Source: Mycolicibacterium vulneris (GTDB lineage Bacteria > Actinomycetota > Actinomycetes > Mycobacteriales > Mycobacteriaceae). From it: DNA of 64,000 nucleotides. A program made the translations under genes and the position numbers. The stretch spans positions 102,613 through 166,612 of the forward strand of contig NZ_NCXM01000013.1 in assembly GCF_002104765.1 (NCBI RefSeq), in the 5' to 3' direction. Below are positions 8,701 through 17,135 of this stretch, piece after piece. The notes under the pieces are model-generated. The model had not been told where the DNA came from. It was given only the letters and a program-made list of their open reading frames with translations, and did no database searches. Every line of letters starts with the position of its first letter. Position 1 is the stretch's first letter.

Positions 8701-10209
8701 ATGGTTATGCGATTGTCGGGGACTAATGCGCTGTCGCTGCACACAGAGAGCTCGAGGACACCTGCGCACACGGTTACGCTGGTGATCATCGATGCGTCCG
8801 ATCAGCTCAGCCACCAGCGGCTACACCAACTGGTGGCCGCGTCGCTGCCGCAACTGGCGCGATTTCGCAGCCGCCTCGTGACCAAGCCGCTGGGCGTGGG
8901 GCAGCCCGTGTGGGCCGAGATTGACGACTATGACCCTTCTTCGCAAATTCATCGCGCAACGGTTCGCGCTCCCGGCGGTCGGCGAGAGCTCGCCGATCTC
9001 ATCGCGGAGTTGAGTGCCGGGCGACAGGATGGCCTTAGCCGGCTGTGGGAAGCGTGGAGTATCAACGGACTGGCAGGCGGCCGGTGGGCGTTGGCGGTGA
9101 AGATGTCGCCTGCACTGAACGACGGGGCCGCAGGGGCAGCGTCCTTGTGGCCGCGGCTGCTGACCGCCGGACCGCACGCCGACCCGGCCAACAATTTGTC
9201 GACCGAGCCTAGCTTAGGCCCGGCGCCCTCCGTCAGCGACCTCGTTACCGACCTGATGACCGAGATCGTCGAAAACCATGTCGCCGGAATGTGGCTGATC
9301 GCCGAGACAGTATCTGGTGTCCTGCAGGCGGTAAGTGGTCGGCTGCTCCGCATGCGCGTAGGGGCCCCGATGGCCCCGGTGGCATCGTCGATGAGCGGTC
9401 CGGTGCCGCACACAGTGTTCAACGCGCCGCTGACCATGCGGCGCGCAGTGGCCTTCGCCTCGATCCCGCTGGCAGACGTGACGACGGTCAGCACCGCGTT
9501 CGGGGGCAGCATCACCAACGTTGTTCTAGCTGCCTGCACACTGTCATTGCGCGCATGGCTGCAACGGCACGACAACGTACCCGACGATCCGCTGCTGATG
9601 CGGATGCCGTTCGAGCTACCAGTCACGTATCCCCCTAGGGTTGGCAGGGCGTTGACTATCGGGCGGCTTCGCATCCCGGTACACCTCGACGACCCTGTGC
9701 AGGTCCTCGCCAATCTCCATACCGCCACCGAAAGACTGAACGCGATCCGGGGCCGCGACAACGGAAGTAGGTCTTCCACAATCGATTTGGAGAGCATGGC
9801 CTCGCTTGTGCCGCCGGCCATAGCTCAGGTGGGTATGCAGCTCTACACGGGATCAGGCCTGCGGCATCAGCTCAGGCCGATCTGTCACGGCAGTGTCTCC
9901 TCCATTGCCGTTGAGCCGGTGCCGGCGTACTGCGCCGGCGCCAAGGTCGTCGGCATGCATACGGTGGCGCCCCTAGCCGAGGAAAGTGGGTTAAACATTG
10001 CGCTGACCTGCCGTGGTGATGAGCTGGATGTGAGCGTGTGTGTGTGCCCGGACAATGTGCCTGCGGTCGACGATATCGCGACCGGGATCATGCATTCTGT
10101 CGATATTCTGCTGGCGGCCGCACAGGAATCTCCTCGCGGGCAGGGCCGTTCCGTCGTCACAGAGATGACGTCACACCCCGCGAATCGTTCACGCAGCCAG
10201 CCCTATTGA
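8701..10209 (+). CDS. WS/DGAT-family acyltransferase-like protein, degenerate active site
   Basis: A 502-residue protein of the wax ester synthase/diacylglycerol acyltransferase family, which in mycobacteria makes storage triacylglycerol from acyl-CoA. It follows the family layout: start MRLSGTNALSLHTES, mid-region PHTVFNAPLTMRRAVAFASIPLADV, then SITNVVLAACTLSLRAWL and late NIALTCRGDELDVSVCV. The catalytic HHxxxDG motif reads SPALNDG at residues 136-142: both histidines are gone while the Asp-Gly remains. It is therefore probably not an active acyltransferase by the usual mechanism. The ATG at 8701 follows an AAAGGGGGG ribosome-binding site; ATG 8707 is an alternative. Confidence 0.8.
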   Translation: MVMRLSGTNALSLHTESSRTPAHTVTLVIIDASDQLSHQRLHQLVAASLPQLARFRSRLVTKPLGVGQPVWAEIDDYDPSSQIHRATVRAPGGRRELADLIAELSAGRQDGLSRLWEAWSINGLAGGRWALAVKMSPALNDGAAGAASLWPRLLTAGPHADPANNLSTEPSLGPAPSVSDLVTDLMTEIVENHVAGMWLIAETVSGVLQAVSGRLLRMRVGAPMAPVASSMSGPVPHTVFNAPLTMRRAVAFASIPLADVTTVSTAFGGSITNVVLAACTLSLRAWLQRHDNVPDDPLLMRMPFELPVTYPPRVGRALTIGRLRIPVHLDDPVQVLANLHTATERLNAIRGRDNGSRSSTIDLESMASLVPPAIAQVGMQLYTGSGLRHQLRPICHGSVSSIAVEPVPAYCAGAKVVGMHTVAPLAEESGLNIALTCRGDELDVSVCVCPDNVPAVDDIATGIMHSVDILLAAAQESPRGQGRSVVTEMTSHPANRSRSQPY

Positions 10210-10431
10210 TGGCTCGCGTCGACCAATAGCATTGCCGGCCAAAACTTTTAACTCGTTGATTACGTTGTCGAGGTCGATTTGTTCGGCAGCCAGACTCGCG
10301 TAATCACTCGGCCGCTCATCTCCCGACAGCTGCGGCAGCAGCTCGATCGTCGCTGACGCCAATATGCCCAATGCGCCGAGGACCTCGGCGGCCACTGCAT
10401 GATCACTAGTCCACCAGACGGCGGCATTCAC
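10189..10431 (-). CDS. Hypothetical small protein (80 aa)
   Basis: The frame encodes a mostly helical acidic peptide (EVLGALGILASATIELLPQL, then EQIDLDNVINELKVLAGNAI) with no recognised domain. It converges on the WS/DGAT gene and overlaps its last 21 bases. Regular amphipathic helices and no rare-codon bias support it weakly, and the ribosome-binding site is poor. It may equally be chance. Confidence 0.35.
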   Translation of the reverse strand: MNAAVWWTSDHAVAAEVLGALGILASATIELLPQLSGDERPSDYASLAAEQIDLDNVINELKVLAGNAIGRREPSIGLAA

Positions 10432-10544
10432 GTCTGCTGGCGCATACCGCTGCAGGACCGTGCCTCCATACGACAGCGGTGGCCACGTTTTAGACCGCTC
10501 GGACGCTATACGTGTGAGGAAATGCCCCTCCTCCGGGAAACGAG

Positions 10545-10985
10545 TTACTCTTCGGCGGGATGTCGTTTGGTTGCGGTCATCTCACGAGAGATTTCGGCTT
10601 GCTCGCGCAAGTATTCCGCGCGTTCCCGCCGGTCACCGGCTGCCAAGCGGTCCGCGTGGTCGGCTGTGCGGCGGAGTCGCTCGCGTTCGCGCTCCGCAGC
10701 CGTGCCCTCCCGCTCATCAGCGACCCGCTCGCGTGTGTCTGCACTCTGCTCTCGGTCGCCAGCGATCCGGTCTCGCTCGTCAGCGGTCTGGTCTCGCTCG
10801 TCAGCGATCCGGTCTCGCTCGTCGGCGATCCGGTCTCGCTCGTCAACGAGCCACTCGCGTTTTTGTAGGTCGGCGTCGCGTTGCACGAGAGCCTTTTCGC
10901 GCTCATCGACCTCGGCGGCCCGGTGATCGAGCTCACCGTGCGTGTCGGCATGCTCCTCGCCGATCAATCGCCCTCTCCTCTTCAC
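10545..10985 (-). CDS. Coiled-coil protein with DERDRIA heptad repeats
   Basis: A 146-residue, highly charged protein whose middle is built from the heptad DERDRIA and variants (DERDQTA, GDREQSA, DTRERVA, DEREGTA). This predicts one long coiled coil without membrane or signal segments. The protein repeat is mirrored by exact 21-bp DNA repeats at 10760-10843. Partner and function are unknown. The opposite strand is also open over much of this region, but the heptad regularity makes this strand the coding one. The start is the ATG at 10985; the ribosome-binding site is not strong. Confidence 0.6.
   Translation of the reverse strand: MKRRGRLIGEEHADTHGELDHRAAEVDEREKALVQRDADLQKREWLVDERDRIADERDRIADERDQTADERDRIAGDREQSADTRERVADEREGTAAERERERLRRTADHADRLAAGDRRERAEYLREQAEISREMTATKRHPAEE
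10760..10843. repeat. Four tandem 21-bp repeats inside coiled-coil gene
   Basis: Four consecutive 21-base units of the form (c)agcgatccggtctcgctcgt, with one to three substitutions each. Each encodes one heptad of the coiled coil on the minus strand. The high identity points to recent slippage or unequal exchange. Confidence 0.85.
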
Positions 10986-11478
10986 GAGCCGTTTCGGACT
11001 TGTACGCGCTCGATCTTCGCCGTATCGGAACTGTGCTGTGGATAGGTCCGAACCTCGCCTTCTTAACCCCTACACCGGGGGACAACGCCGTTCAAGTGCC
11101 GATGGACCTTCACGCTGCGCGGTAGAGGCCGTCGCGGGGGCGGTGGAGGTATGTCAGTTGATGGGCTCGACGCGGAGCACCAATCAAGTCGGCGAGATAA
11201 CGCCGGCCCGCGGGTTCGAAGTGCATACCTTTGAGCCGCAGCTGCGGGAATTGCTGCGGCTACATCACGCAAGGGTTTTCATCATGTCTGGTCATGCCGG
11301 CCGTGCCCACGGGCCGCACCCAAGGTCAATCCAGGTCAATGAAAAGTTGACTGCACCAGCCCACCACCGAGGCATCCCACGCCGTCGACTTCTCACGCTG
11401 CGGCCCGGGGGCTTCTGCCGTAGCGTTACCTGCACGTCGCGGCATCATTCGGACGGACGCCGGTCGCGGAGGGTAACC
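10986..11478. other. Intergenic, no gene recognised
   Basis: About 490 bases. The plus frame is open throughout, but it lacks a start signal until 11479 and its translation shows no family features. A GC-rich hairpin (gccgcag...ctgcggc) is present near 11235-11260. Confidence 0.4.
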
Positions 11479-11715
11479 ATGTTGACTGTCGTGTCCCGCA
11501 TCCTTCTTCCTGTGCTGGTGACCGGACTCATCGCGGCGCTGATTTCGGCGAGTAACGCCTCGCCGATCACCGCGGTGGCATGCAACAAGATCACCGCCAA
11601 ATGGTCGTCGGTGTGGATTTTCATGCCGGACTGTCCGCCGTCGGCCGCTCCGCCACCGGCACCGTCCTCGCCGGCCCCGGCGCCCGGCCCGGCGACACCA
11701 GAACCGCCGCACTGA
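11479..11715 (+). CDS. Small secreted or membrane-anchored Pro/Ala-rich protein (78 aa)
   Basis: The peptide begins MLTVVSRILLPVLVTGLIAA, a hydrophobic signal or anchor segment. A short region with two cysteines follows (VACNKITAKW, FMPDCPPS), then a Pro/Ala/Ser tail typical of mycobacterial cell-wall-exposed peptides. A GGAGGG ribosome-binding site seven bases before the ATG strongly supports this start although the frame is open much further upstream. The two cysteines could form one disulfide outside the cell. Function unknown. Confidence 0.65.
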   Translation: MLTVVSRILLPVLVTGLIAALISASNASPITAVACNKITAKWSSVWIFMPDCPPSAAPPPAPSSPAPAPGPATPEPPH

Positions 11716-11763
11716 ACCACGTCGCCCTTGCCTGATCGCGCCGGCTAAGCCACCCTGAACTGC

Positions 11764-12201
11764 ATGAGTAAGGTGAGCCTAACTACGGAGCTGCCGATCC
11801 CGGTCGAGACGGCCTCCGCCTTGGCGCGCAAGCCCGAGTTGATGAAGCACGTCCTCAGCCCGGTGCTGCGGGCTTACCGCCTCGAGGTCCCCGAGCGCAT
11901 CGAGGTCGGCACTCAGGGATCGGCACGGCTCTGGTGGTTCGGCGTCATCCCGGGATGGACGCATCACCTGACCATCAAGCGACTCGACCCGACCGAGATC
12001 TACACCAACGAGCACGGCGGACCCGTCCACACTTGGAATCACCGCCTGACGTTCGAACCCATCGACGACCGCAGCTGCCGCTACACCGACGAGATCGAAA
12101 CCGACGACGGCGTGCACGGTCTGCTCACCCGCGCCTTCGTCCGGGTCATGTTCCGCCACCGGCACCGGCGGTGGCGCAAGCTGGCGCAGATCCTGCATTG
12201 A
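11764..12201 (+). CDS. SRPBCC (START-like) family protein
   Basis: A 145-residue protein with the helix-grip pattern of SRPBCC proteins, which bind lipids or aromatic polyketides in a cavity. It begins KVSLTTELPIPVETASALARKP, the usual first strand and helix, and shows WWFGVIPGWTHHLTIKRLD, HTWNHRLTFEPID and a late helix ending in RHRHRRWRKLAQ. The ligand cannot be predicted. It is followed after 20 bases by another small gene in the same direction, so they may be co-transcribed. Confidence 0.75.
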   Translation: MSKVSLTTELPIPVETASALARKPELMKHVLSPVLRAYRLEVPERIEVGTQGSARLWWFGVIPGWTHHLTIKRLDPTEIYTNEHGGPVHTWNHRLTFEPIDDRSCRYTDEIETDDGVHGLLTRAFVRVMFRHRHRRWRKLAQILH

Positions 12202-12221
12202 CAGCGAGAGGATGGTGAACC

Positions 12222-12515
12222 ATGGTCGGCAACCAAGAGGGCGTCGGCATGCTCAAACTCGAATGCCCGCAAAGCCATCCCGTCGGCCGCATCCTCAAGG
12301 ACGCCCCGCATCAGGCCGTGCAGTTCGACCCCGGGGCCCAGGTCGGGCCGCGCCGGTTCTGGCCTGACGAGCACGAACAGCCGAACTTCACAACGCGCTG
12401 CAGGTTCTGCGATAAGCCGGTGGGGGACACCACGTCCACCCTGCAAACCAGACTCGCTTCGGTGCTCGCCGATGCGTCCGCGAGGGCCGAGACGGCGACG
12501 CTGCCTTACGTGTAG
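12222..12515 (+). CDS. Hypothetical protein with possible zinc-binding cysteines (97 aa)
   Basis: A small protein with Cys/His positions LECPQSHPVGRI and, later, TRCRFCDKPVGD. The CxxC plus an upstream Cys/His pair could make a rubredoxin- or zinc-ribbon-like knuckle. The start ATG at 12222 follows GAGAGGATGG, a plausible ribosome-binding site, and the gene sits 20 bases after the SRPBCC gene. No family is recognised. Confidence 0.55.
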   Translation: MVGNQEGVGMLKLECPQSHPVGRILKDAPHQAVQFDPGAQVGPRRFWPDEHEQPNFTTRCRFCDKPVGDTTSTLQTRLASVLADASARAETATLPYV

Positions 12516-12610
12516 GCGCCCGGCACCGCGGATACCGTAAGAGCCGTAGCGGCGTTGCGGCGCGACGTACCCGCGGCGACGCTGATCAGAGAGGAGTCCT
12601 CATCGGGCCG

Positions 12611-12931
12611 GTGCGCACCCGCGACCTGATGTTCACCGGGAGGGTGCTCACCGCGGTCGAAGCCCTCGACTGGGGCCTGGTCACCCGTGTGGTGCCGCAC
12701 GAGGGCCTCCTGGACGCGGCGAAAGACATTCTCGCGCAATGCTGTCGAACCGCGCCGCGCGCCCGCGGCGTCATCAAGTCCAGCATCGACAACTACCTGG
12801 GCCTCTATGACCGCATCGGCATGACCGCCAGCCTGTCCGACGCCGAGGCCATCGAGGGCTTCCGCTCGTTCAAGGAACGCCGCTCACCCGACTGGGTGCA
12901 CCCCGAGCTGCGTATCGAGGGACGGCTATAA
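12611..12931 (+). pseudogene. Enoyl-CoA hydratase/isomerase, C-terminal remnant
   Basis: The frame encodes the last third of a crotonase-fold protein: RTRDLMFTGRVLTAVEALDWGLVTRVV is the classic region after the oxyanion-hole domain, followed by the C-terminal helices (DNYLGLYDRIGM, EGFRSFKERRSPDW). The N-terminal 140-150 residues, with the CoA-binding and catalytic region, are missing. The DNA immediately upstream does not encode them in any frame. A GTG at 12611 could still start a peptide. It sits between unrelated genes, so it looks like a deletion relic. Confidence 0.7.
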
Positions 12932-13020
12932 GTCGATCCACTCGCCGTGCGGGGCGACCCCGGTCAGGCCGCCCAGCACGCTGATCGCACCGTCGCGCCG
13001 CGCCGCATCCACGCGAGTGT

Positions 13021-14580
13021 TCATATGCCGCGCGCCCGGTCGCGCCAAAATGGTTCGCGCAGCTCAGTTTTCAGGATCTTTCCGCTGGCGTTGCGGGGGA
13101 GTTCCGCCACGAAGTCGACCGTGCGCGGACATTTGAAGCCGGCCAGGTGCTGTCGGCAGAACTCGATGATGTCTTTCGCGTCGACCTCGCCGTCGGTCAC
13201 CACGATCGCCTTGACGGATTCGCCCCAAAAATCGTCGGGCACCCCGATCACCGCCGCGTCCTCGACGGCGGGATGTTCGATGAGCACGCTTTCCACCTCG
13301 GGGCCGTACACGTTTTCGCCGCCGGTGATGATCATGTCCTTGATGCGGTCTTCGATGTAGACGTAGCCGTCGGCGTCCAGGCGCCCGATGTCTCCGGTGC
13401 GCACCCAGTCGCCGGCGGTGATCGTCTCGGCCGTCGCGTCCGGCCGGTTGAGGTAGCCGGTCATGTTCTGGTTGCTGCGCACCCACACCTCGCCGGATTC
13501 CCCGGGCGGCAACGGGTTTCCGGTCTCGGGGTCGACGACGCGAATCTCGCAGCCCAGCACCGCCTTTCCGGCCGCCAGCTGCAGTTCGGGCCGCGCGGCA
13601 TCGCGGTGATCGTCGTCGGACAGCGCGGTGACCGCGCCGCACAATTCCGTCTGCCCGTACACCTGCACGAATTTCGTGTCGGGCCACGTGGACAGCGCCC
13701 GGTGCAGCAAGGGCAGCGGCATCGGTGCGGCGCCGTAGACGATGTAGCGCAAGCCGGCGATCGCGGCGGTCGCCGCCTCATCCGCATCCAGGAACCGGGC
13801 GATCACCGGCGGGACTAAGAACGCGTGGGTGGCGCCCGCGCGCACCGCCCCGATCAGCGTCGCGGCGTCAGGTTCGCGCGTTATGAATGTCGTTGCCCCG
13901 GAACGGATTCCGAACAAGGCGTAGCCGATCCCGCCGACATGAAACAAGGGCATGGCGACCAGATTCGCGTCGGCACCGGCGAAGGGAAACGCCGGAGCCA
14001 GGTTGGACGCGTGATTGACCAGCGCCCGCTGGCTGAGCAGCACGCCCTTGGGGCGGCCGGTGGTGCCGGAGCTGTAGATCACCAGCGCGGTCTCGTTCTC
14101 GTCGACGCTCGGGGCGGGCTGCGTCGGCACCGCCGCGGCGAGCAGCGATTCGTACTCGTCGCCGATCTCGATGATGCGTTGCACGCCCGGCGCCCGCTCG
14201 GCGGCCGCCTCGGCCGCGGCGCGCAGCTCGGTGCCGACCAGCAGCACGCGGGCGCCGCTGTCGGCCAGGACGTGCACGAGTTCGTCGCCGATCACTCGCC
14301 AATTGAGCACGGTGGTGACCACGCCGATGGAGGCGCCCGCGATGAGCACTTCGAGGCAGGCGGGGTGGTTCTTGTCCAGGAAGGCCACGCACTGGCCCCG
14401 CTCCAGGCCGGCCTCGCGCAGCGCCCCGGCCGTGCGACGAATCCGCGAGCTCCACTCCGCCCAGGACCACTGGCGCTCGCCGAAGCGGATGGCGATCGCG
14501 TCGGGCCGCTGCTGTGCGTGTCGTTCCACGATGCCGGCGAGCGTCTCCGCCGTGCTGTTCGTCGTGTCGGCTGGCGGCAT
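13021..14580 (-). CDS. Acyl-CoA synthetase (AMP-forming)
   Basis: A 519-residue enzyme of the ANL superfamily that converts a carboxylic acid, ATP and CoA to acyl-CoA. Motifs in order: ALVIYSSGTTGRPKGVLLSQ (P-loop) near residue 170, MPLFHVGG, VYGQTELCGAVTALS, GDWVRTGDIGRLD, EDRIKDMIITGGENVYGPEVE, and LPRNASGKILKTELR with the catalytic Lys. Length is typical for FadD CoA ligases. I chose the ATG at 14580 because AGAGGGG precedes it; a GTG nine codons upstream lacks one. The substrate is unknown, and no beta-oxidation partners remain except the enoyl-CoA hydratase relic next door. Confidence 0.85.
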   Translation of the reverse strand: MPPADTTNSTAETLAGIVERHAQQRPDAIAIRFGERQWSWAEWSSRIRRTAGALREAGLERGQCVAFLDKNHPACLEVLIAGASIGVVTTVLNWRVIGDELVHVLADSGARVLLVGTELRAAAEAAAERAPGVQRIIEIGDEYESLLAAAVPTQPAPSVDENETALVIYSSGTTGRPKGVLLSQRALVNHASNLAPAFPFAGADANLVAMPLFHVGGIGYALFGIRSGATTFITREPDAATLIGAVRAGATHAFLVPPVIARFLDADEAATAAIAGLRYIVYGAAPMPLPLLHRALSTWPDTKFVQVYGQTELCGAVTALSDDDHRDAARPELQLAAGKAVLGCEIRVVDPETGNPLPPGESGEVWVRSNQNMTGYLNRPDATAETITAGDWVRTGDIGRLDADGYVYIEDRIKDMIITGGENVYGPEVESVLIEHPAVEDAAVIGVPDDFWGESVKAIVVTDGEVDAKDIIEFCRQHLAGFKCPRTVDFVAELPRNASGKILKTELREPFWRDRARGI

Positions 14581-14673
14581 GGACCCCTCTTCGTTCGATT
14601 TGTTCACGTTGTTAATACGCGGTCGGTCGCGCGCACGCCACGCCGACCCTGGCCGGCGCAGGTCGCTAGCGCC

Positions 14674-15077
14674 TCACTCCATGGAGCCGATCATCATTCC
14701 GCCGTCGCCGGCGGCCTGGGTGGTCGCGCTGCTGTCCCGTCGGAAGTCGATGAACGCCGATCGGCCGTTCGAGGTGTTGAGCAGCTCGGTGAACGTGCCG
14801 ATCACCGGAATCGTGCCCTGCGGGTTCACCACGGTCGCGGTGTAGTTGACGAAGGCTTGTTGCTGGAAGTTGGCGCCGGGCAGCGGCTTGGTGTCGGGCG
14901 GGTTCAGGCGGTTCGTATCGGTCAAGATGGCCGGGGCGCCGCTGCTGAATTGGTCGATGTCGGCCTGCAGCAGTCGTCGGACGCCAGCGTGATCGCGGCG
15001 GCGTGCTCGGCCCGGTTGGCCGAGCAGGCCAGGACGACCACGGCGATCACGGCGGCCCCAAACTGAGTTACTGACAT
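14674..15077 (-). pseudogene. Secreted/lipoprotein-like gene, frameshifted
   Basis: From the ATG at 15077 (ribosome-binding site AGGAAC) the frame encodes a signal sequence MSVTQFGAAVIAVVVLACSA with a lipobox-like LAC. It then leaves the homologous frame near 14980-14990. The rest (LLQADIDQFSSGAPAILTDT, then LPGANFQQQAFVNYTATVV and ELLNTSNGRSAFIDFR) continues in another frame to the stop at 14674. One small indel restores a continuous protein of about 134 residues. Either the gene is inactivated or the base is a sequencing error. The function of such small mycobacterial exported proteins is unknown. Confidence 0.7.
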
Positions 15078-15317
15078 CGTTGTTCCTAACGCCGTCGGCC
15101 GCTGCGAAATTCGCCCGTGGGCCTATCGTCCTCCAGCGGCGGCCGGCAATGTCCAAGTCGAGTTTGCTGTAGCTCGATACAGCCCACCTATCAAAACCTC
15201 AAACGAGTCTGTAAAGCACACGGCGCGAACAGATTTGACGCCAATCCCGATGTTCGGCGGGGCGGTGTGTCACCATGACTGGGCCGACCGGCCTGACCAC
15301 TCAGACAAGGATCCGAC

Positions 15318-16109
15318 ATGGTGAACCCCGAGCGCGCCCGTTCCCGCACCTTCGTCGTGACCGGCGCCGCGTCGGGAATCGGGTTGGCCACCGCGCGCCG
15401 GCTCCTGGCCGAGGGCGGCACCGTGGTCGGCGCCGACCTGGCCGACCCACCCGACGACCTGGGCCCGCGGTTCACCTTCGTACCCGCCGACGTGACCGAC
15501 GAAGCCGCGATCGCCGCGGTGCTGGCCGCCGTGCCGGGCCGCCTCGACGGTCTCTTCCACGCCGCCGGTGTCGCCGGGGGAGGCCCGGTGCACCTGCTCG
15601 ACCGCGCCGAATGGGACCGAGTGATCGGCATCAACCTCACCGGCACCTTCCTGGTGGCCAAGGCGGCCCTGGCCAGAATGATCGAACAACCCCGGGCCGA
15701 GGGCGAACGGGGCTCGATCGTGACGGTCGCCAGCGTCGAGGGCATCGAGGGCACCGCGGGCGGCAGCTCGTACAACGCGGCCAAAGGCGGCGTTGTGCTG
15801 CTCACCAAGAACATCGCGCTCGACTACGGGCCGAGCGGCGTCCGGGCCAACGTCATCTGCCCCGGCTTCATCGAAACGCCCATGGCGCACAGCGTCTTCA
15901 GCATCCCCGGGATGGAAGGCCCGCTGGCCTCCATCACCAGGGAACACGCCCTGCAGCGGCTGGGGCAGCCCGAAGAGATCGCCGCCATGGCCGCCTTCCT
16001 GCTGTCTCCCGACGCCTCGTTCGTCAGCGGCCAGGCCCTCGCCGTCGACGGCGGCTACACCGCCGGTCGCGATCACGGTGTCGTCGAACTCTTCGGCTTT
16101 CCCAGGTGA
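15318..16109 (+). CDS. SDR-family NAD(P)-dependent oxidoreductase
   Basis: A 263-residue classical short-chain dehydrogenase. The cofactor motif TGAASGIG lies near residue 15, VVGADLADPP follows with the acidic residue that favours NAD, NAAG is replaced by HAAG, and the catalytic set reads Ser in VASVEG..., then YNAAKGG with Tyr and Lys. The C-terminal PGFIETPMAHS and LAVDGGYTAG are typical. The alcohol or ketone substrate is unknown. Eighteen bases separate it from the mini-catalase gene, so the two are probably one transcript. Confidence 0.85.
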   Translation: MVNPERARSRTFVVTGAASGIGLATARRLLAEGGTVVGADLADPPDDLGPRFTFVPADVTDEAAIAAVLAAVPGRLDGLFHAAGVAGGGPVHLLDRAEWDRVIGINLTGTFLVAKAALARMIEQPRAEGERGSIVTVASVEGIEGTAGGSSYNAAKGGVVLLTKNIALDYGPSGVRANVICPGFIETPMAHSVFSIPGMEGPLASITREHALQRLGQPEEIAAMAAFLLSPDASFVSGQALAVDGGYTAGRDHGVVELFGFPR

Positions 16110-16127
16110 TCTGACTAAGATTCGTCC

Positions 16128-17069
16128 ATGAGCGGTGGACTTACCCCTGACCAGGCGATCGAGGCGATCCGGGGTGCCGGGGGAGCACAGCCCGGTTGTC
16201 GCGCATTGCACGCCAAAGGCGCCCTGTACAGGGGCACGTTCACGGCGACCCCCGATGCGCTCATGCTCTCGCGCGCACAGCATCTCGATGGCTCGACCGT
16301 TCCGGCGCTGATTCGCTTCTCCAACGGATCGGGCAACCCCGAGCAGCGCGACGGCGCGTCCGGTGTGCGGGGGATGGCGGTGAAGTTCACCTTGCCCGAC
16401 GGCTCCACCACCGATGTCTCGACGCAGACCGCCCGCCTGTTCGTCTCCAGTACGCCGGACGGCTTCATCGATCTGCTCAAGGCGCTGCGGCCCGGCCTCA
16501 CCACACCGCTGCGCCTGGCCAAACACCTGCTCTTCCATCCGGGGCTGCTCGGCGCGCTGCCCATCCTGCGCGAAGCGAACCGCGTCCCGGCCAGCTACGC
16601 CACCACCGAATACCACGGCCTGCACGCCTTTCGGTGGATCGCCGCCGACGGCAGCGCCAGATTCGTTCGCTACCACCTGGTTCCGACCGCGCCCGAGGAA
16701 TACCTGTCGGGATCGGATGCCGGCGGCAAGGATCCGGACTTCCTCACCGACGAGCTGAAGCAGCGGCTGGACGACGGGCCGGTGCGGTTCGACTTCCGAG
16801 TACAGATCGCCGGACCCACCGATTCGACGGTGGACCCGTCGGCGGCCTGGCAGAGCACGCAGATCGTCACCGTCGGCACGCTGGCGATCACGGGCCTGGA
16901 CACCCAACGCGAGCACGGGGGCGACATCGTGGTGTTCGACCCGATGCGCGTCACCGATGGCATCGAGCCCTCCGACGATCCGGTCCTGCACTTCCGGACA
17001 CTGGCGTATTCCGCCTCGGTCAAGCTGCGAACCGGCGTGGAACGCGGCGCCGAAGCTCCGCCCGCCTGA
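16128..17069 (+). CDS. Catalase-related peroxidase (mini-catalase, SrpA/MAP-2744c type)
   Basis: A 313-residue heme protein with the catalase barrel but without the long N-terminal arm and C-terminal domain of full catalases. The distal histidine lies in RALHAKGALYRGTF, RFSNGSGNP follows in place of the catalase distal Asn segment, and the proximal heme-ligand Tyr sits in FRTLAYSASVKLR. Relatives such as MAP-2744c use peroxide to oxidise organic donors and have little catalase activity. The absence of a signal peptide suggests a cytoplasmic enzyme. It probably shares a transcript with the upstream dehydrogenase. Confidence 0.88.
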   Translation: MSGGLTPDQAIEAIRGAGGAQPGCRALHAKGALYRGTFTATPDALMLSRAQHLDGSTVPALIRFSNGSGNPEQRDGASGVRGMAVKFTLPDGSTTDVSTQTARLFVSSTPDGFIDLLKALRPGLTTPLRLAKHLLFHPGLLGALPILREANRVPASYATTEYHGLHAFRWIAADGSARFVRYHLVPTAPEEYLSGSDAGGKDPDFLTDELKQRLDDGPVRFDFRVQIAGPTDSTVDPSAAWQSTQIVTVGTLAITGLDTQREHGGDIVVFDPMRVTDGIEPSDDPVLHFRTLAYSASVKLRTGVERGAEAPPA

Positions 17070-17135
17070 CCGGGGAGTCCCGGAGGCGGCAGTCGCCTCG
17101 CGCCGAAATCGGCGGCAGGCTAAGGTTTTTCTTCG

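Noticed and set aside
10760..10843. Tandem repeats considered as a CRISPR array
   Set aside because: Units are contiguous without spacers and encode protein heptads; no cas genes are nearby.
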